A DNA stretch of 30,905 nt from Chromera velia (lineage: Eukaryota; Sar; Chromeraceae). Made by a program: the position numbers and the translations under genes. The stretch covers positions 40,646-71,550 of the forward strand of contig JAHBMJ010005247.1 in NCBI GenBank assembly GCA_018398765.1. Reading direction: 5' to 3'. Below the pieces are notes generated by a model. It had not been told where the DNA came from and made no database searches. It saw only the letters and a list, made by a program, of their open reading frames with translations. Shown one piece after another: positions 30,334-30,905 of the stretch. Numbering within the stretch: the first letter of the stretch is position 1; every line of letters begins with the position of its first letter.

Positions 30334-30371
30334 GGTTCGATAGGCTTTTGAGGGTTCGATAGGCTTTTGAG
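30334..30371. repeat. 19-bp tandem duplication
   Basis: GGTTCGATAGGCTTTTGAG occurs twice head to tail in a stretch without a supported gene. Confidence 0.93.
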
Positions 30372-30626
30372 GGTTGGCTAGAAGCCCTAAACTGAGAACC
30401 CAGATGGTTAGAGTGGGCGCCGCCGCAAGCTCTAAATCTAATAATAGTGAGATAAAAAAATAAAATCAAAGGATGCGAAGCGCACCAGTCCCCCGCGTAG
30501 ACGGATTTTCAATTGTTCTCTTTACAAAAGTAATCAAACAACAGATCTTGAAAAGAGAAGAAGAGGTGACATGGTGCTTTAGTGGCATAACATGATCACC
30601 TGAAAGTTAAAAAAAAGTAATGTCCA

Positions 30627-30905
30627 ATGGCTTCTACTAGACTATCGGCACCTCAGAAAGCAATTTCCGACCTTACATCTCTTTATAGTAGAAGAACAAT
30701 ACAAAAACATGAGGTGCATGATGTAATTCTGAGTATCATTGAGAATCCTTTCTGGCCAGTCTGGCAGAAAGATGAAAAACGTAGATTAGTTCTTACAATT
30801 TGTCGCACAGCAAATGGAAACAAGTGTCTGGTCTGTCATGCAGCCCTTCTAATTGACAGGCAGACAAAACGGAGAGAAGTGGGCGAGGAGACAGTCCTGG
30901 CCTTC
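30627..30905 (+). CDS. Unrecognised ORF leaving the right edge, partial
   Basis: The frame opens with ATG at 30627 (an in-frame TAA lies just upstream at 30618) and stays open to the end of the window for 93 codons. It reads MASTRLSAPQKAISDLTS, later NPFWPVWQKDEKRRLVLTIC, then NGNKCLVCHAALLIDRQT. It looks like true coding sequence because of mixed composition and no repeat. The single CLVC motif could be half of a metal site. No family recognised. The region 29914-30626 before it holds nothing else I can support. Confidence 0.45.
   Translation, partial: MASTRLSAPQKAISDLTSLYSRRTIQKHEVHDVILSIIENPFWPVWQKDEKRRLVLTICRTANGNKCLVCHAALLIDRQTKRREVGEETVLAF

Noticed and set aside
30334-30420. Possible telomere-like repeat (AGGGTT, CCCTAAA)
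   Set aside because: Only isolated matches and one 19-bp duplication; no tandem telomere units.

Overview
This is nuclear DNA from a eukaryotic protist, not a prokaryote. Four protein genes are built from many short exons, two tRNA genes have eukaryotic form, introns are stuffed with microsatellites, and assembly gaps (N) sit in poly-C/G tracts. The mix of a caspase-like protease, a protist-type ankyrin protein, large repeat-rich introns and about 50% GC fits an alveolate or chromerid-like alga such as Chromera velia. That placement is inference, not proof.

Layout, left to right. (1) 1-2661, minus: a caspase-like (peptidase C14) gene running off the left edge, with two frame breaks near its 5' end. 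(2) 2662-3633: AT-rich spacer with an (AT)n tract. (3) 3634-12358, minus: a 16-exon HEATR3/symportin-1 (SYO1)-like gene; my exon chain keeps frame from ATG to stop (about 921 residues). Its introns hold tRNA-Thr(CGU) on the sense strand, tRNA-Pro(CGG) on the opposite strand, and a purine-strand repeat of about 720 bp. (4) 12359-12811: short divergent spacer. (5) 12812-14942, plus: a two-exon ankyrin-repeat protein. (6) 14943-15689: AT-rich convergent spacer. (7) 15690-24555, minus: a 15-exon TFIID subunit 6 (TAF6) gene, in frame throughout (about 1003 residues), including a 23-nt microexon. One of its introns carries an antisense orphan GCC2/GCC3 cysteine-rich exon. (8) 24556-25561: spacer with a GC palindrome and a 60-bp minisatellite. 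(9) 25562-28478: a foldback-type inverted repeat of 2.9 kb with arms of 1.2-1.3 kb. (10) 28479-30905: gene debris or partial genes: a lysine-ketoglutarate reductase-like N-terminal exon (minus), coding-like plus-strand segments, and an unrecognised ORF leaving the right edge.

The genes do not form a pathway. Two are housekeeping: co-import of ribosomal proteins uL18/uL5 with assembly of the 5S RNP (SYO1), and Pol II initiation (TAF6). The most unusual signals are the splice sites (half of 32 mapped donors have C at +3, often GTCAGT, and most acceptors are TGCAG), a tRNA whose Pol III terminator doubles as a 3' splice-site pyrimidine tract, and the long foldback element.
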